Positions 13,476 through 15,000 of a DNA stretch of 15,000 bases are shown one piece after another (position 1 is the stretch's first letter; every line of letters starts with the position of its first letter). A program made the translations under genes and the position numbers. Origin of the DNA: an uncultured bacterium. GTDB taxonomy: Bacteria; Bacillota; Clostridia; Oscillospirales; Acutalibacteraceae. The stretch covers positions 1 through 15,000 of the forward strand of contig CAKXIK010000060.1 of NCBI GenBank assembly GCA_934875675.1, written 5' to 3'. Below the pieces are notes generated by a model. The model searched no databases, was not told the origin of the DNA, and saw only the letters and a program-made list of their open reading frames with translations.

Positions 13476-14201
13476 TCAGTTTGATTCTTTTAATTCGTAA
13501 TATTCAGCACTAATTTTCGGAAGAGAAATAGATGCTCCAAGTACAGATGTATATGAATAATTTCCATCACACTGTCCATATAAAGTTATAATATCATTTT
13601 CCAAGATTTTATCCTCACCTGCAGGAATTGTTATTGTCACGTAGATGGTATCATCCCAGTAACCATATTCATCCTTAGTAACATTAACGCGAAGATCAAC
13701 TTGATTAAAATAGCCTTCTGTAGCTTGAATTACTTCTCCAGTTATTGCGTAATATTCACCCTTATATTTATCAGGATTTCTCGAAACTGTTTTAAAATCA
13801 AATTTCTTACATTGAGCAATATAATTCGATTTTTCTTCTTCCGGAGATATGGACGGAGCAACAGATGAAGCTTGCGCCTGCGAAGAAACCGGAATACTGG
13901 AAGCTTCTCCACTTAAAACTGTAGAAGATGTGGTAGCTGAATCACCTGATCCAAGCGCGGCCCCAAGTATTCCAAAAACAACAAGAATAATTAAAAGAAT
14001 TTGCCACCATTTTAATTTTTTCTTTTTTGTTGGTGGCATGGTTGGCTGCATAGGAGGTGCTGACGGGATTCGTGGTTGTGCTTGATAATATACAGGGGGG
14101 GTAGCTGACGCATCAGGCTGTGCAGAATCCTGCGAAATAGCAGTCCCGCACTCTGGGCAAAACTTGCCTTCAAACTCATTTCCGCATTTTGGACATTTCA
14201 T
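13476..14201 (-). CDS. Zinc-ribbon membrane protein with extracytoplasmic OB-like domain
   Basis: 241 residues. A cytoplasmic zinc ribbon opens the protein (C4-x2-C7 and C15-x2-C18 in MKCPKCGN...FCPECG). A proline-rich linker with KKKKLK and one membrane helix (about 66-86, WWQILLIILVVFGILGAALG) follow, then a Ser/Ala-rich stalk and a C-terminal beta-rich domain (about 130-241) resembling the tRNA-anti-like OB folds of Firmicutes zinc-ribbon proteins. That domain identity is from memory and tentative. An AAAGGAGG site precedes the ATG. It lies between recombinase and repressor. In temperate phages of Gram-positive bacteria this slot often holds a membrane protein expressed in the lysogen, such as a superinfection-exclusion factor. 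That role is an inference from position only. Confidence 0.85.
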   Translation of the reverse strand: MKCPKCGNEFEGKFCPECGTAISQDSAQPDASATPPVYYQAQPRIPSAPPMQPTMPPTKKKKLKWWQILLIILVVFGILGAALGSGDSATTSSTVLSGEASSIPVSSQAQASSVAPSISPEEEKSNYIAQCKKFDFKTVSRNPDKYKGEYYAITGEVIQATEGYFNQVDLRVNVTKDEYGYWDDTIYVTITIPAGEDKILENDIITLYGQCDGNYSYTSVLGASISLPKISAEYYELKESN

Positions 14202-14219
14202 TTAAAAATTCCTCCTTTG

Positions 14220-14247
14220 TTGACATTTTACGCCAACATTGTATAAT
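14220..14247 (+). promoter_or_regulatory. Plus-strand promoter for a predicted small RNA
   Basis: A perfect TTGACA (14220-14225), a 16-base spacer and a perfect TATAAT (14242-14247), one of the strongest promoter matches in the window. It points away from the membrane-protein gene and antisense to the repressor gene. No plus-strand coding sequence follows. Confidence 0.65.
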
Positions 14248-14272
14248 ATTTTTGAGAGGAACTTTCTGCCAA
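14243..14272 (-). promoter_or_regulatory. Minus-strand promoter of the zinc-ribbon membrane protein
   Basis: On the minus strand TTGGCA (14272-14267), an 18-base spacer and TATTAT (14248-14243). The -10 uses the same bases as the -10 of the plus-strand promoter, so the two could exclude each other. The predicted leader is about 35 nt and carries the AAAGGAGG site. Confidence 0.45.
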
Positions 14273-14327
14273 GTCTGTGATTCTCAAACTTCCGCCGCCG
14301 GGGTGCCACCCGGTAGCGGATTTTTTT
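14254..14327 (+). ncRNA. Predicted small RNA of about 75 nt in the lysogeny region
   Basis: The transcript would start about seven bases after the TATAAT and end in the T-run at 14321-14327. It contains no ATG and two stems. The first pairs TTTGAGA (14251-14257, partly before the expected start) with TCTCAAA (14282-14288). The second is the terminator: TCCGC (14291-14295) with GCGGA (14316-14320), enclosing CCGGG/CCCGG. It is antisense to the region between the repressor stop and the membrane-protein promoter. I know no matching family, and expression is unproven. Confidence 0.5.
14291..14327 (+). terminator. Rho-independent terminator (plus direction)
   Basis: A GC-rich two-part stem (TCCGC/GCGGA outside, CCGGG/CCCGG inside) followed directly by seven T on the plus strand. 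The reverse direction lacks a T-run, so it is not the terminator of the minus-strand repressor gene that it abuts. Confidence 0.7.
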
Positions 14328-14985
14328 ATAACAAATAGTTGGTATATGCGACTACACGCCCCAGAATACGCATGTGCTGCAATTGCTCTCCTGTGATAAT
14401 AATAGGCGCATATTTGCTATTTTCTGCCATCAGTGTAACAGCGCTATCTGATTTATACACACGTTTTAATGTAGCTCGCTCATCATCTACGATTACCGCG
14501 GCAATCTCTCCGTTCTCTACATCTGGTTGCTCACGGATATAAACCGATGCGCCCGGCATGATATGTGCCCCAATCATACTATCCCCCTCACAGCGTAGTG
14601 CAAAGTCACAGTGAATGTCTTCCGGTACTGCAATGTAGCTGTCAATATTTTGTGCAGCCAGTATCGGTGTTCCGCAGGCGATTGTCCCGATCAGAGGTTT
14701 TTGTACCATCTTCGGCAAACGCATGATTCCAGGAATAGAAAAAATGTCAAAGTCTTTTTTAGGGACGGATGCTACGTCCTGCTGATCACTGTATCCAAGC
14801 AGATAGGATGGAGAAACATCAAGCGCAGATGCAAGTTTGCCAATAACATCTCGTTTTAAGTTAACGACTATTCCTTGCTCATACTTATAAATAGCTTGTT
14901 TTTTTACTCCGATTTTAGAACCAAGTTCTTCTTGGGTCATATTTTTCTTAATTCTGGATTCTTTTATTCTATCTCCGAGCGTCAT
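14326..14985 (-). CDS. LexA/CI-like phage repressor (XRE helix-turn-helix plus S24 peptidase)
   Basis: 219 residues from the ATG at 14985 (MTLGDRIKESR), preceded by AGGG at eight bases. A GTG three codons earlier lies in the ribosome site. The N-terminal XRE domain (about 1-65) contains MTQEELGSKIGVKKQAIYKYEQG. After a linker comes the self-cleavage site C-G in GTIACGTPI, then the S24 domain with nucleophile serine in EGDSM and lysine in ATLKRVY (S136, K174 from this start), the usual Ser-Lys dyad. Such repressors hold prophages silent and cleave themselves when RecA is activated by DNA damage. All catalytic parts are intact. Its operators and the divergent lytic promoter should lie just past the window edge. 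Confidence 0.92.
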   Translation of the reverse strand: MTLGDRIKESRIKKNMTQEELGSKIGVKKQAIYKYEQGIVVNLKRDVIGKLASALDVSPSYLLGYSDQQDVASVPKKDFDIFSIPGIMRLPKMVQKPLIGTIACGTPILAAQNIDSYIAVPEDIHCDFALRCEGDSMIGAHIMPGASVYIREQPDVENGEIAAVIVDDERATLKRVYKSDSAVTLMAENSKYAPIIITGEQLQHMRILGRVVAYTNYLL

Positions 14986-15000
14986 GGCGATCACCCTTTC

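Larger units (their letters stand above)
11732..15000. mobile_element. Prophage or skin-like element inserted in cotJC (left end; continues past window)
   Basis: From the catalase junction to the end of the window all coding sequence is of lysogeny type: a large serine recombinase, a zinc-ribbon membrane protein and a LexA/CI-like repressor, all on the minus strand, plus a predicted small RNA. The recombinase stop lies 37 bases from the break and is in the same orientation as the split gene. Structural, packaging or lysis genes are not in view, so intact prophage, defective prophage or an ICE cannot be told apart. The right end, with the 5' part of cotJC, should lie beyond 15000. Confidence 0.82.

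Noticed and set aside
13397..13490. A short minus-strand frame ending in SPETADQIMQQVHKQTTRQ
   Set aside because: It looks peptide-like but has no start codon with a ribosome site and overlaps the end of the zinc-ribbon gene. It was kept only as a possible remnant.
13849..14085. A 78-codon plus-strand frame opposite the zinc-ribbon gene
   Set aside because: It mirrors the Ser/Ala-rich stalk of the minus-strand protein and has no ribosome site.

Overview
The window looks like chromosome of a spore-forming, moderate-GC member of the Firmicutes (class Clostridia, probably an Oscillospiraceae/Ruminococcaceae-type organism). Reasons: strong AGGAGG-type ribosome sites, frequent TTG and GTG starts, TTGACA/TATAAT-like promoters, a spore-coat type manganese catalase gene (cotJC), and protein sequences typical of that group. 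The taxon is an inference. No rRNA, tRNA or CRISPR array was seen.

Layout. 1-3840, all on the minus strand: a VanY-like peptidase homologue (3198-3821), then an ABC exporter made of an ATPase (2393-3097) and a large two-module FtsX/MacB-type permease (2396 to beyond position 1). The exporter has its own promoter. 3840-4038 is a divergent regulatory gap. 4039-8211, plus strand: a MarR regulator with a palindrome at its own transcription start, glyA (serine hydroxymethyltransferase) with a clear promoter and terminator, then a GNAT acetyltransferase overlapping rarA (AAA+ replication/recombination factor). 8238-11163, minus strand: an unrecognised two-helix membrane protein, and a translationally coupled glycosyltransferase 2 / polysaccharide deacetylase pair that resembles a surface-polysaccharide (PNAG-like) module.

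11321 to 15000, minus strand, is the most interesting part. A CotJC-type manganese catalase survives only as its 3' part (11321 to about 11731, followed by a strong terminator). Its reading frame is cut just before the codon of a metal-binding glutamate. Immediately on the other side of the cut lies a complete large serine recombinase (11768-13324), then a zinc-ribbon/OB-fold membrane protein and a LexA/CI-like self-cleaving repressor. This is the lysogeny end of an integrated prophage or prophage-like element that continues past the window edge. A serine-recombinase element splitting a mother-cell sporulation gene, with the recombinase next to the junction and in the same orientation as the split gene, has the architecture of a skin/SP-beta-type intervening element. 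Such elements excise during sporulation to restore the gene. Excision itself cannot be seen here.

Inside the element, a compact plus-strand promoter-terminator unit (about 14254-14327) predicts a roughly 75-nt RNA between the repressor and the membrane-protein gene. Other points are a VanY-like protein that has lost its catalytic glutamate and a glycosyltransferase with an altered QxxRW motif.
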